A stretch of 26,909 nucleotides of DNA from an uncultured Lachnospiraceae bacterium (GTDB taxonomy: Bacteria > Bacillota > Clostridia > Lachnospirales > Lachnospiraceae), in NCBI GenBank assembly GCA_910587045.1, contig CAJULG010000021.1, positions 1 through 26,909 on the forward strand, given 5' to 3'. Each line of letters starts with the position of its first letter. Within the stretch, counting starts at the first letter, position 1. Below, in pieces: positions 14,704 through 22,410 of this stretch. Below the pieces are notes generated by a model. It was not told where the DNA came from, made no database searches, and was given only the letters and a program-made list of their open reading frames with translations. The translations under genes and the position numbers were made by a program.

Positions 14704-16116
14704 ATGGAACGAAAAGATTGGGATCATATTATATTAAAAACCATTATTTTTCTCAGTATAGCGGTATTGATCATTATGCATTTTGACCTTGCCCTTCAGT
14801 GGATCGGTACGCTCATCGGCTTCATGACACCTATGCTGCTGGGCTTTGGAATCGCATTTGTGATCAATATCATCATGAGCCGGCTAGAGCAGATCTATTT
14901 TCCTCATACCAAAAACCGCTTTCTTAACCTTAGCCGGCGCCCGGTCTGCATTACCCTTTCTCTGATCATAATCCTGGCCGCCATAGCCTTTGTTATCATT
15001 ATGGTCATTCCGGAGCTGATCGATGCCTGCACTCTGATCGCCCTTGAGATCCAGGAATCTTATGAACCGGCATTAAATACCATTGCAGAGTGGATCAGCA
15101 AGGTTCCGCCTCTGGAAAACTGGCTTTCTCAAAACTTCGAACTAAATCTTACCAATCCTGCGGATATGAAGTGGGATAAATTTTTTGAAAAACTGATTGC
15201 CATGATATTCGGCACAGATAGTTCGGAGAAAATCGGAACGATCATGAATTCTACAATTAATATCGCCTCGAATATCGGAAGCGGTCTCATCACCTTCCTG
15301 ATCGCACTGGTATTCGGCATTTATGCCCTTGCCTCCAAGGAAAAGATCAATCATCAGGTAAAACAGCTGGTTTATGCTTATATCAAGCCAAAATCTGCAG
15401 ATAAGATATATCATGTCTGCGGTGTCGCCAATGAAACCTTTTCCAATTTCATTGTAGGACAATGTGTGGAGGCGGTTATTCTTGGTATTCTTTGCATTAT
15501 CGGAATGACCATCTTCCGTTTCCCGTATGCAGTCATGATCGGAACACTGGTTGGTGCAACCGCTTTAATCCCTATTATTGGTGCATATGTGGGGGCCATT
15601 GTGGGAGCTTTTATGGTGCTGACCCAGAGCGGCCCACTGCAAATGCTGTTCTTTATTATCTTCATCATTGTGCTGCAACAGCTGGAAGGAAATCTGATCT
15701 ACCCAAAGGTTGTTGGTTCTTCCGTGGGGCTGCCCGGCATCTGGGTATTAGCTGCTGTCACTATCGGTGCCAGCATCAACGGTATCTTCGGCATGCTGAT
15801 CGGCGTTCCCCTTGCTGCGACCCTTTACCGTCTGTTAAGCGAGGACAGCCAAAAGCGGATTCAGAAACGGAAAAAGCGGTATCAGCTTCCTGCCATCTTC
15901 TACCGCACCCGGCAAAATGAAGAGGCGGAAATCAAGGAAGAACCGGAAACTGTCACTCCGCCTGACACAGAAGTTGAATCTGATGATCATGATGACTCTT
16001 TAGAAGCAGATTCTTCTGTGCCGACGGAGGACAGCCACCTCGACTCTATCAACCAGGCATTTGATGAGATCGTTGCTGCACTGGATTTTAATGATGAAGA
16101 GTCCCGGCCTAAGTGA
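14704..16116 (+). CDS. AI-2E family transporter
   Basis: About 470 aa. Two N-terminal hydrophobic helices, a soluble insert (about 95-190), then five or six further helices with the conserved family block around AVILGILCIIGMTIFRFPYA and ALIPIIGAYVGAIVG, ending GVPLAATLYRLL. This is the AI-2 exporter (TqsA/YdbI-like) superfamily; many members have no link to AI-2 and may move other small solutes. The C-terminus (about 430-470) is a Glu/Asp-rich cytoplasmic tail. The frame is open to 14605, but the ATG at 14704 (MERKDWDHI) has GGAGG 7 nt upstream. First gene inside the cotJC element, same direction as cotJABC, so an unexcised cotJ transcript could read into it. Confidence 0.82.
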   Translation: MERKDWDHIILKTIIFLSIAVLIIMHFDLALQWIGTLIGFMTPMLLGFGIAFVINIIMSRLEQIYFPHTKNRFLNLSRRPVCITLSLIIILAAIAFVIIMVIPELIDACTLIALEIQESYEPALNTIAEWISKVPPLENWLSQNFELNLTNPADMKWDKFFEKLIAMIFGTDSSEKIGTIMNSTINIASNIGSGLITFLIALVFGIYALASKEKINHQVKQLVYAYIKPKSADKIYHVCGVANETFSNFIVGQCVEAVILGILCIIGMTIFRFPYAVMIGTLVGATALIPIIGAYVGAIVGAFMVLTQSGPLQMLFFIIFIIVLQQLEGNLIYPKVVGSSVGLPGIWVLAAVTIGASINGIFGMLIGVPLAATLYRLLSEDSQKRIQKRKKRYQLPAIFYRTRQNEEAEIKEEPETVTPPDTEVESDDHDDSLEADSSVPTEDSHLDSINQAFDEIVAALDFNDEESRPK

Positions 16117-16117
16117 T

Positions 16118-16140
16118 CAACCGTAACTGCATTACGATTG
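16118..16140 (-). terminator. potD: Weak hairpin between convergent AI-2E transporter and potD genes
   Basis: Nine-bp stem (16118-16126 / 16132-16140), fully paired with one G-U only on the minus strand, loop 5 nt. No T run follows, so it may act as a 3' stabiliser rather than a true terminator. Confidence 0.3.
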
Positions 16141-16141
16141 A

Positions 16142-17206
16142 CTAATTTGCTGCTTTTACCTTCGTCCAAAGATCAGCAAAATACTCTCTTACCGACTGCT
16201 CCTGATAACGGAATACCTCATCCTTTTCTCTTGTCAGATCCGGAAGATACGCGGCATTGCCTGCAAATGCATCTTCAACTGCCCGGTTCCTTGCCTCTGT
16301 CACCGGAGAAGTATATCCTACTTCTATGGTATTTGCATAGGCATGGTCTGTCTCCAGCATAAAGTCAATATAGGCATGAGCCAATTCTGTCTGGGTACAG
16401 TCCTTTGTGATCACCATGGCATCCTGCCAGACATTCGTTCCCTCCTCCGGTACAAAATAGGCAAGATCCTCATTTTCCGATATAATATAGGCTGCATCAC
16501 CGGAATATACCACTGCCATTGCTTTATTACCGGATATCATATTGTCGATCACATCATCACCCGCATAGACCGGATTCATTATATTTCTCTGCTCGATCAG
16601 CCAGTCATAAGCCGCATCAATCTCTTCCGTAGACGTTGTATTCATGGAGTATCCAAGCGCTTTCAACGCAATCATGAAAGAATCCCGCTCGGAATCGTAC
16701 ATATAAATATCACCGGCATATTTCTCATTCCGCAACAATTCCCATCCATCTGCCAGGTCCGCCTCGTCGACGACCGTAGTATCATACAGGATACCGACAC
16801 TGCCATAGAAGAACGGAACAGAATAGGTATTATCCGGATCAAATTCCTTTCCCAGTATCTCCTGATCCAGTCCTCCTGCCTGAGAGAGCAGCGACCAGTC
16901 TACCGGCTGCAGGCTGTCTTCTAAGATCAACCGTTCGATCATGTAATCGGAAGGCACCAGTATATCATAGGTCTCCCCGCTTTGCAGCTTGGTATACATG
17001 GATTCATTGGAGTCAAAGGTCTCATAGATCACCTTGCAGTTATTCTCCTGTTCAAATACACTTAACAGACTGGTATCCAGATATTCTCCTGCGCTATATA
17101 CCTTCAGTATCGGCTTATTGGAGGCTCCGCAGCCTGCCAGCAATCCTGTCATCAGGGTTATACCTGATAACAGCCCGATTGTTCTTACCCATCCTCTTTT
17201 TTTCAT
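16142..17206 (-). CDS. potD: Spermidine/putrescine ABC transporter, substrate-binding lipoprotein PotD
   Basis: 354 aa. Signal peptide with lipobox LLAGC (Cys near residue 26), so it is a membrane-anchored lipoprotein outside the cell. Family segments include ILKVYSAGEYLDTSLLSVFE, YDILVPSDYMIERL and SGNKAMAVVYSGDAAYI, typical of PotD/PotF-type periplasmic-binding folds. It captures polyamines and delivers them to PotB/PotC. The start overlaps the potC stop by 4 nt, so it is the last gene of potABCD. Spermidine versus putrescine preference cannot be read from the sequence. Confidence 0.92.
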   Translation of the reverse strand: MKKRGWVRTIGLLSGITLMTGLLAGCGASNKPILKVYSAGEYLDTSLLSVFEQENNCKVIYETFDSNESMYTKLQSGETYDILVPSDYMIERLILEDSLQPVDWSLLSQAGGLDQEILGKEFDPDNTYSVPFFYGSVGILYDTTVVDEADLADGWELLRNEKYAGDIYMYDSERDSFMIALKALGYSMNTTSTEEIDAAYDWLIEQRNIMNPVYAGDDVIDNMISGNKAMAVVYSGDAAYIISENEDLAYFVPEEGTNVWQDAMVITKDCTQTELAHAYIDFMLETDHAYANTIEVGYTSPVTEARNRAVEDAFAGNAAYLPDLTREKDEVFRYQEQSVREYFADLWTKVKAAN

Positions 17207-18054
17207 ATTCGTTCCTCCTTTTGCATTCCATCGATTTCATTTATTTCTCCCATTTCCGCTAAGGCCTCCCCCTGTTCCCGTTTTCTTCGGGCCAGCAGAG
17301 GAATAACCTGAACAAATACCAGCGTAATAACTATGACCAGGATCACCAGTGTTGATAACGCATTAATGGTCGGATTCGTTCGTTTCGTCATATTATATAC
17401 AATAATGGATATGTTCGATACACCATTCCCCGTGACAAAATATGATATGACAAAATCATCAAAGGACATGGTAAATGCCAGTAGTATGCCTGCATAGATT
17501 CCCTCCTTCAGCATCGGCAGGATCACCTTTGTCAGCGCCTGAAAAGGCGTTGCACCTAAGTCCATGGCGGCATTTGCCAGATTCGGATCCAGATTGCGCA
17601 CCTTGGGATACACGCTTGTTATAACGTATGGCGTACAGAATGCAATATGCGCCAGCAGCATTGTAAGATATCCCTTTTCCATTTTCAGGGATGAGAATAA
17701 TATCATCAGGCTGATCGCTGTTACGATATCCGGATTCATGATCGGTATATTATTGACATTAATGATAAGCTCCTTTAAAATCCGCCGGGATTTTGATAAT
17801 CCGATTGCTGTTAATGTACCCAGGATCGTTGAGATTGCCGTCGCCAGCAATGCTATGGTAACGGATACATACACCGCATTCATAATCTCACCGTTAGTAA
17901 AAAGATTCTCATACCAGCGAAGAGAAAAACTTTCAAACCGGGTCAGTGACTTGGATGAATTGAAGGAATAGATCATCGTTACCACAATCGGCAGATAAAA
18001 GAACAGAAAACAGATCCCGATGTAAAGGACTGCACCGATTCGTTTCTTTTTCAT
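17203..18054 (-). CDS. potC: Polyamine ABC transporter permease PotC
   Basis: 283 aa with six transmembrane segments. The EAA loop that docks the ATPase is seen as AAMDLGATPFQALTKVILPM (about residues 162-181). The motif FTMSFDDFVISYFVTG, just after, is typical of PotC/PotI. ATG lies 3 nt after the potB stop, and its stop overlaps potD by 4 nt, so translation is coupled. The C-terminal tail (Glu-rich) is slightly extended. Confidence 0.92.
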   Translation of the reverse strand: MKKKRIGAVLYIGICFLFFYLPIVVTMIYSFNSSKSLTRFESFSLRWYENLFTNGEIMNAVYVSVTIALLATAISTILGTLTAIGLSKSRRILKELIINVNNIPIMNPDIVTAISLMILFSSLKMEKGYLTMLLAHIAFCTPYVITSVYPKVRNLDPNLANAAMDLGATPFQALTKVILPMLKEGIYAGILLAFTMSFDDFVISYFVTGNGVSNISIIVYNMTKRTNPTINALSTLVILVIVITLVFVQVIPLLARRKREQGEALAEMGEINEIDGMQKEERI

Positions 18055-18057
18055 AGC

Positions 18058-18885
18058 TTATTCCTCCTCTATTTCTTCTTTATCAATCCGCTTCATACAG
18101 GTGATGGCAATGAGGATGATAAAGGCCAGGATCACGGAAATCGCACTTCCGAAATTCCAGTCGCCAACGGAAATAAACTGGGTCTCAACAAGATTACCGA
18201 TCAGCATATACTGTCCGCCTCCAAGAAGCTTCGGAATAACAAAGGTGGATATGGACAGCAGAAAGGTCATGATGATACCATTGAGCACACCCGGAATAGA
18301 AAGCTTAAAGGTCACCCGCCAAAAGGTCTGGAAGCGGTTGGCTCCTAAGTCCATGGCTGCTTCATGCAGGGAATGGTCTATCTTACAAAGGGAGGTATGA
18401 ATTGGGATTACCATGAATGGCAGCAGATCACTGACCAGGCCAAGAATAACTGCAAAGTCAGTATACATCATGGAAACCGGTTCGATTCCAAAGAGCCCTA
18501 ATACTGTGTTGATGATCCCGTTATCTGAAAGCAGACAGATCCAGGCATAGGTCCGCAGAAGCGTATTGATCCACATTGGAATCGTAACAAACAGAATCAG
18601 AAGGCCCTGAACCCGTTCACTAAAAAGTGTGATCAGATAAGCCAGAATATATCCGGCTACCAGGCAGATTCCTACCGATATCAAACCAAGCTGAAAGGAT
18701 TTCACAAAAACTGCAACATAGATAGGCTCTGTCATTTTCTTAAAATTGTCCAGCGTAAACTGTATGTTGACCAGATCATTGCCTCCGGTGGTAACCGAAT
18801 ATAGCACGATCAGAAGCAACGGCACGATCACCATAACCACCAGCCAGACCATGTATGGCCTTACTAACTTGACAAACTGCTTCAT
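18058..18885 (-). CDS. potB: Polyamine ABC transporter permease PotB
   Basis: About 275 aa, six membrane helices. EAA loop at AAMDLGANRFQTFWRVTFKL. The first helix (MVWLVVMVIVPLLLIVLYSV) and the DLLPFMVIPIHTS segment fit PotB/PotH. The frame is open to 18906, but the ATG at 18885 (MKQFVKLV) has GGGAGG 7 nt upstream and follows the potA stop by 11 nt, so I prefer it. Partner of PotC in the heterodimeric membrane channel. Confidence 0.92.
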   Translation of the reverse strand: MKQFVKLVRPYMVWLVVMVIVPLLLIVLYSVTTGGNDLVNIQFTLDNFKKMTEPIYVAVFVKSFQLGLISVGICLVAGYILAYLITLFSERVQGLLILFVTIPMWINTLLRTYAWICLLSDNGIINTVLGLFGIEPVSMMYTDFAVILGLVSDLLPFMVIPIHTSLCKIDHSLHEAAMDLGANRFQTFWRVTFKLSIPGVLNGIIMTFLLSISTFVIPKLLGGGQYMLIGNLVETQFISVGDWNFGSAISVILAFIILIAITCMKRIDKEEIEEE

Positions 18886-18896
18886 GTCAGACCTCC

Positions 18897-19943
18897 CTAT
18901 TCCCAATCCATCCGATACATTACATGGATATCATCCGGCCCGAAGCGTAATCCCACCTGCAGACCAACCTCAAAATAATCCGTTGTATGGATCATATAGT
19001 CCCGTTTCTCAGTCTCAACGATGATTTCATGATGCACACCTTTAAATACGATTGACTTTACTGTACCGGTCAGCTTCGCTTCCTCCGGTTTGACAATATC
19101 AATATCCTCGGGACGGATCACGACCTCAACACATTCGTTCTTTTTAAATCCCTTATCCACACATTCAAACTGGAAACCGTCAAATTCTACCAGCAGATCA
19201 TCTAACATACAGGCATCTACAATGTTGGATTCTCCGATAAAATCTGCTACAAAACGATTTTCCGGCTCGTTATATATATCCTCTGGCGTTCCCACCTGCT
19301 GAATGATACCCTCATGCATGACTACCACCGTATCAGACATGGATAAGGCTTCTTCCTGATCATGGGTCACAAAGACAAATGTAATGCCGACTTCTTTCTG
19401 AATCTTTTTCAGTTCTCCCTGCATTTCCTTCCGCAACTTTGCATCCAGCGCCCCCAGAGGTTCATCCAACAGCAATACCTTCGGTTCATTTACCAGAGCC
19501 CTTGCGATTGCAACCCGTTGCTGCTGGCCGCCGGAAAGCTTTGTGATATCCCGCTTGTCAAATCCTTCTAATCCTACCAGCTTCAGTGTCTTTTTTACCT
19601 TATGCTCGATCAGGCTTTTATCCATCTTCTTAATCTTTAATCCAAATGCTACGTTTTCATAAACATTGAGAAACGGGAAGAGGGCATATTTCTGAAATAC
19701 AGTGTTCACTTCTCGTTTATAGGGCGGAATCTTAGAGATATCTACCCCGTCAAATAACACCTCCCCGCCATTTGGTTCATCAAAGCCTGCCAGAATCCGA
19801 AGGGTAGTTGTCTTTCCACAGCCGGATGGTCCCAGCAAAGTCAGAAACTCATTCTTATGAATATTCAAATCAATCCCCTTCAGCACCTGCTGGTCACCAA
19901 AGTTCTTTGTTAAGCCCTTTAATTCAATCAGTACATCGCACAT
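18897..19943 (-). CDS. potA: Polyamine ABC transporter ATPase PotA
   Basis: 348 aa. Walker A GPSGCGKTT (38-46), Q-loop in VFQKYALFP, signature LSGGQQQR (136-143), Walker B VLLLDEP (156-162), D-loop and switch His in FVFVTHDQEE. The C-terminal third (about 240-345) is a TOBE-like regulatory domain with EVVIRPEDID, as in PotA/MalK-type ATPases. It energises polyamine import through PotB/PotC. GGGAGG lies 9 nt before the ATG. It starts 118 nt downstream of the XRE-cupin regulator on the same strand, so regulator and transporter are probably one transcription unit. Confidence 0.94.
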   Translation of the reverse strand: MCDVLIELKGLTKNFGDQQVLKGIDLNIHKNEFLTLLGPSGCGKTTTLRILAGFDEPNGGEVLFDGVDISKIPPYKREVNTVFQKYALFPFLNVYENVAFGLKIKKMDKSLIEHKVKKTLKLVGLEGFDKRDITKLSGGQQQRVAIARALVNEPKVLLLDEPLGALDAKLRKEMQGELKKIQKEVGITFVFVTHDQEEALSMSDTVVVMHEGIIQQVGTPEDIYNEPENRFVADFIGESNIVDACMLDDLLVEFDGFQFECVDKGFKKNECVEVVIRPEDIDIVKPEEAKLTGTVKSIVFKGVHHEIIVETEKRDYMIHTTDYFEVGLQVGLRFGPDDIHVMYRMDWE

Positions 19944-20061
19944 GTTCCGCCTGCCTCCCTGCTTTCTATGATCATTCTATCATTCCCGGATGTTCTCAAA
20001 CCACTTATCTGACTTCTGCTCTGTTAGCAGACCTGTTATAGTCTCATTCCTTCATACAGTG

Positions 20062-20595
20062 TTAAAAGCTGGGTGGTGTCGATACCCAGAGTATCACTGC
20101 TCCACGCTCAGATGTGATAAAATGCTTATATGCCGGCGTAAAATAGAAGGATTCCTCTTTCCTCGCCTTATAAATCTGACTGCCGATATGAATCTCTACA
20201 CTTCCCTTTAATACATACCCGAATTCTTCCCCCTCGTGAGGATTGTCCGGATAAGTAGAACCACCCGCTTCAATGGTGACCAGGATTGGCTCCATCATAT
20301 TTCTCTGTGCATTTGGTATGATCCATTCAATCGTATTTTGCAATTCCATATCCGTCTTTTCAAAGAAATCTCCTTTATGAAATACGATCTGCCGATCCTC
20401 GGAGTCATGAAAAAACGTCTTTAAATCGGTTCCCAGACATTGCAAAATATCCACCAAAGTTGCTATGGACGGAGATGTCAGGTCCCGTTCCACCTGTGAA
20501 ATAAATCCTTTTGTCAATTCTGCCCGGTCTGCCAGTTCTTCCTGGGTCAGTCCCTTTTGCACCCGCAAAGCCTTGATTTTCTTACCTATCTCCAT
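20062..20595 (-). CDS. XRE-family regulator with C-terminal cupin domain, likely polyamine-responsive
   Basis: 177 aa. The N-terminal helix-turn-helix (6-60) has GLTQEELADRAELTKGFISQ and a typical XRE recognition helix. The C-terminal cupin (about 105-175) has EFGYVLKGSVEIHIG. This HTH-cupin arrangement is the PuuR/SinR-like class; in Firmicutes it often precedes potABCD and represses it, with a polyamine or derivative as ligand. Gene order and strand agree. Two overlapping palindromes just after its own promoter suggest autoregulation. It lies inside the cotJC element and is divergent from the recombinase gene, 157 nt away. Confidence 0.88.
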   Translation of the reverse strand: MEIGKKIKALRVQKGLTQEELADRAELTKGFISQVERDLTSPSIATLVDILQCLGTDLKTFFHDSEDRQIVFHKGDFFEKTDMELQNTIEWIIPNAQRNMMEPILVTIEAGGSTYPDNPHEGEEFGYVLKGSVEIHIGSQIYKARKEESFYFTPAYKHFITSERGAVILWVSTPPSF

Positions 20596-20617
20596 GATTT
20601 ACACCTGTTTCCAAATC

Positions 20618-20645
20618 CTAAACTTCAAGTTTAGTGTTACTAAAC
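20618..20645 (-). promoter_or_regulatory. Overlapping palindromic operators for the XRE-cupin regulator
   Basis: A perfect 17-bp dyad, CTAAACTT-C-AAGTTTAG (20618-20634), overlaps a second inverted repeat, GTTTAGT-gtt-ACTAAAC (20629-20645). So the half-site GTTTAG occurs in four arms or part-arms. They cover the region just downstream of the predicted transcription start, where a bound repressor would block the gene. Confidence 0.65.
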
Positions 20646-20656
20646 CACAAATTAAG

Positions 20657-20684
20657 ATTATACATGTTTTTTCAGGAAGGTCAA
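20657..20684 (-). promoter_or_regulatory. SigA promoter of the XRE-cupin/potABCD unit
   Basis: Minus strand TTGACC (20679-20684), 16-nt spacer, TATAAT (20657-20662). The predicted start falls next to the palindromic operators. Confidence 0.6.
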
Positions 20685-20752
20685 TAGAAAATGATTATTT
20701 TTTTCATATTCTTTTCATATGAATGAGTAAGATTATTATCAGGATTAAATCT

Positions 20753-22006
20753 ATGCTTATTGCTGCCGCATATATTCGCGTTTCTACAGAAGATCAGATT
20801 GAGTTCTCACCGGACAGCCAGTTAAAACGAATTCAGGAATATGCAATGCATCATAACATTCAGATCCCAAAGGAATATATCTTTATTGATGAAGGGATCA
20901 GTGGCAGGAATGCCAGTAAACGTCCTGCTTTTCAGCGTATGATCCAACTGGCCCGGACCGGACATCCGTTCCAACAGATCCTAGTCTGGAAATTCTCCCG
21001 GTTTGCCAGAAACCGGCAGGACAGTATCTTATACAAGTCCATGCTGCGTAAGGATTGCGGTATTGATGTTATATCCATTACGGAACCGCTTAACCAGGAT
21101 CCTACTTCTATTCTGATCGAAGCACTCTTAGAAGCTATGGATGAATATTATTCTATTAATCTTGCGGAAGAGGTCCGACGGGGTATGCAGGAGCGATTTT
21201 CCCGGGGCCAGGCAGTCTCTGTCCCGCCATTCGGCTATCAAATGGGGAAAGAGGGCTTTGAACCAAGGCCGGATCAGGCAGCCTGGATTCCGATCATTTT
21301 CCAGGACTATGCATGTGGTAAATGCGTTCGGGACATTGCTGCCAAACTAAATCAGAAGGGGATGAAAACCAGCCGGGGAAATCTGTTTCAACCCAGAAAT
21401 ATCATGTATATTCTGAATAATCCGGTGTATATAGGAAAACTGAGAAAACGCTGCCAGCACTCATTTGAAAAAGCATATGCAAAGGAAAGTTCCTTTTTAC
21501 TTCCTTATCCGTCTCACGATCGGAATTATCTATTTACAAACATGGAATTTACAGAAGGAAATCATATACCACTTGTGGATCAGGAAGTATGGAAACAGGT
21601 ACAGGCACGTTTATATCAGGAGTACGCTGGTTCTGACATCCACAGTCCTGCGGTGTCTGCTCCTTCTATGGCAGGAATCCCCTGTTCTCGTGTTTATTAT
21701 CTGCAGAAAATGATCCAGTGCAGTTGTTGCGGTCACTATCTGGTGCAGATACGAAAGGGGACTGCTTTTCAGTGCAGCGGTTATAATCATGGCATCTGCC
21801 CGGAATCCCACTATATTAAAAGGGAACATCTGGAAACGCTGGTACTGGAAACTATACAACCCTTTCTTTCTCCTTCTGCCAGCGTGTTCCTTCATCAAGC
21901 TTCCTGTCGCCCGGAGGAACGAAATAAAATCGTGCGTCTGGTCTCCCGGAAATTGATTTATAATCATACTAAGCAACAGGTGGAAGCAGTTCCAGAGGAT
22001 TCGTGA
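20753..22006 (+). CDS. Large serine recombinase of the cotJC element (SpoIVCA-like)
   Basis: About 417 aa. The N-terminal resolvase domain (1-145) has the catalytic Ser in AAYIRVSTEDQ (Ser11 from this start) and the arginine cluster WKFSRFARNRQDS. Then a recombinase domain (about 155-275: PPFGYQMGKEGFEP through LNNPVYIGKLR) and a zinc ribbon (CSCCGHYL ... CSGYNHGIC). The C-terminal coiled coil is very short, making it smaller than the usual 450-550 aa. The frame is open to 20723, but the ATG at 20753 has AGGA upstream, and the earlier ATG has none. The stop lies 19 nt before the right core, the classic position of an element's own recombinase. Expected reaction: site-specific excision/integration at GGAGG. 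Confidence 0.9.
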   Translation: MLIAAAYIRVSTEDQIEFSPDSQLKRIQEYAMHHNIQIPKEYIFIDEGISGRNASKRPAFQRMIQLARTGHPFQQILVWKFSRFARNRQDSILYKSMLRKDCGIDVISITEPLNQDPTSILIEALLEAMDEYYSINLAEEVRRGMQERFSRGQAVSVPPFGYQMGKEGFEPRPDQAAWIPIIFQDYACGKCVRDIAAKLNQKGMKTSRGNLFQPRNIMYILNNPVYIGKLRKRCQHSFEKAYAKESSFLLPYPSHDRNYLFTNMEFTEGNHIPLVDQEVWKQVQARLYQEYAGSDIHSPAVSAPSMAGIPCSRVYYLQKMIQCSCCGHYLVQIRKGTAFQCSGYNHGICPESHYIKREHLETLVLETIQPFLSPSASVFLHQASCRPEERNKIVRLVSRKLIYNHTKQQVEAVPEDS

Positions 22007-22010
22007 AATC

Positions 22011-22045
22011 GTATATCTGCCATCGGGAGGACCGGATGGAGAATC
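22011..22045 (+). other. Right attachment junction (attR) of the cotJC element
   Basis: Core GGAGG at 22026-22030, preceded by element boxes GTATATC (22011-22017) and CCATCGG (22020-22026), followed by cotJC coding sequence for PDGESAAAMRY. Compared with the left junction only the five core bases are identical. Confidence 0.75.
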
Positions 22046-22373
22046 TGCTGCAGCTATGCGATATCTTTCACAACGATATTCTATGAAAAATGCTAAAATT
22101 GCCGGGGTTCTTACCGACATCGGAACAGAAGAATTAGGGCATGGCGAGATCATTTGTGCCATTATCTATCAGTTAACGAAAAACCTATCTATGGAAGAAA
22201 TTGAAAAGTCTGGTTTTGATAAGTATTATACAGACCGTACTTTAGGTATCTGGCCGCAGTCCGCCGGAGGAGTTCCGTTTAATGCCTGTGAATTTGCGGT
22301 AAAGGGTGATCCGATTACGGATCTGTATGAGGATATGGCAGCAGATGGTGCGACTTTGCAAGAACAAACTTGA
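22026..22373 (+). CDS. cotJC: CotJC, C-terminal fragment of a split gene (3' end also abnormal)
   Basis: 115 codons plus stop continuing in frame from the core: GGPDGESAAAMRYLSQRYSM then KIAGVLTDIGTEELGHGE. The Glu/His/Glu of TEELGHGE are manganese-catalase metal ligands. Family sequence continues to about residue 134 of the joined protein (DPITDLYEDMAA), then breaks into an unrelated GATLQEQT and stops. A normal CotJC is about 190 aa; the joined protein is 144 aa and lacks the C-terminal helices, with the second set of metal ligands around the conserved FLREREIVH block. This fragment has no ribosome binding site of its own and depends on excision for translation. Confidence 0.88.
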   Translation, partial: GGPDGESAAAMRYLSQRYSMKNAKIAGVLTDIGTEELGHGEIICAIIYQLTKNLSMEEIEKSGFDKYYTDRTLGIWPQSAGGVPFNACEFAVKGDPITDLYEDMAADGATLQEQT

Positions 22374-22384
22374 TTTAAATCAGC

Positions 22385-22410
22385 AAGAAGAGAGATTCTT
22401 CTCTCTTCTT
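22385..22410. terminator. Hairpin between cotJC fragment and the PemK-type toxin gene
   Basis: Perfect 11-bp stem (22385-22395 / 22400-22410), loop TTCT, purine/pyrimidine strand asymmetry, overlapping the toxin stop codon (22409-22411). Neither side has a real T run, so it may be only a weak terminator for converging transcripts. Confidence 0.35.

Larger units (their letters stand above)
14522..22025 (+). mobile_element. 7.5-kb serine-recombinase intervening element inside cotJC (skin-like)
   Basis: Bounded by the direct 5-bp core GGAGG (14522-14526 and 22026-22030). Deleting 14522-22025 (7,504 bp) fuses the two cotJC parts in frame. It carries, left to right, an AI-2E-type transporter (+), potD, potC, potB, potA and their XRE-cupin regulator (-), and a large serine recombinase (+) whose stop codon is 19 nt from the right core. 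No phage structural, replication or conjugation genes are present. Known analogues are the skin element in sigK of B. subtilis and C. difficile and the SP-beta prophage in spsM, where mother-cell excision restores a sporulation gene. That excision happens here is inferred from sequence only. Confidence 0.85.

Noticed and set aside
15462..15920. 152-codon plus-strand ORF inside the AI-2E transporter gene
   Set aside because: Out-of-frame overlap with a clear membrane-transporter frame; Cys/His-rich translation is typical of a shifted frame.
21611..22162. 183-codon minus-strand ORF across the recombinase 3' end and attR
   Set aside because: It is the antisense shadow of the recombinase and cotJC fragment, has no ribosome binding site, and its composition (Arg/Ser/His-rich) does not look coding.
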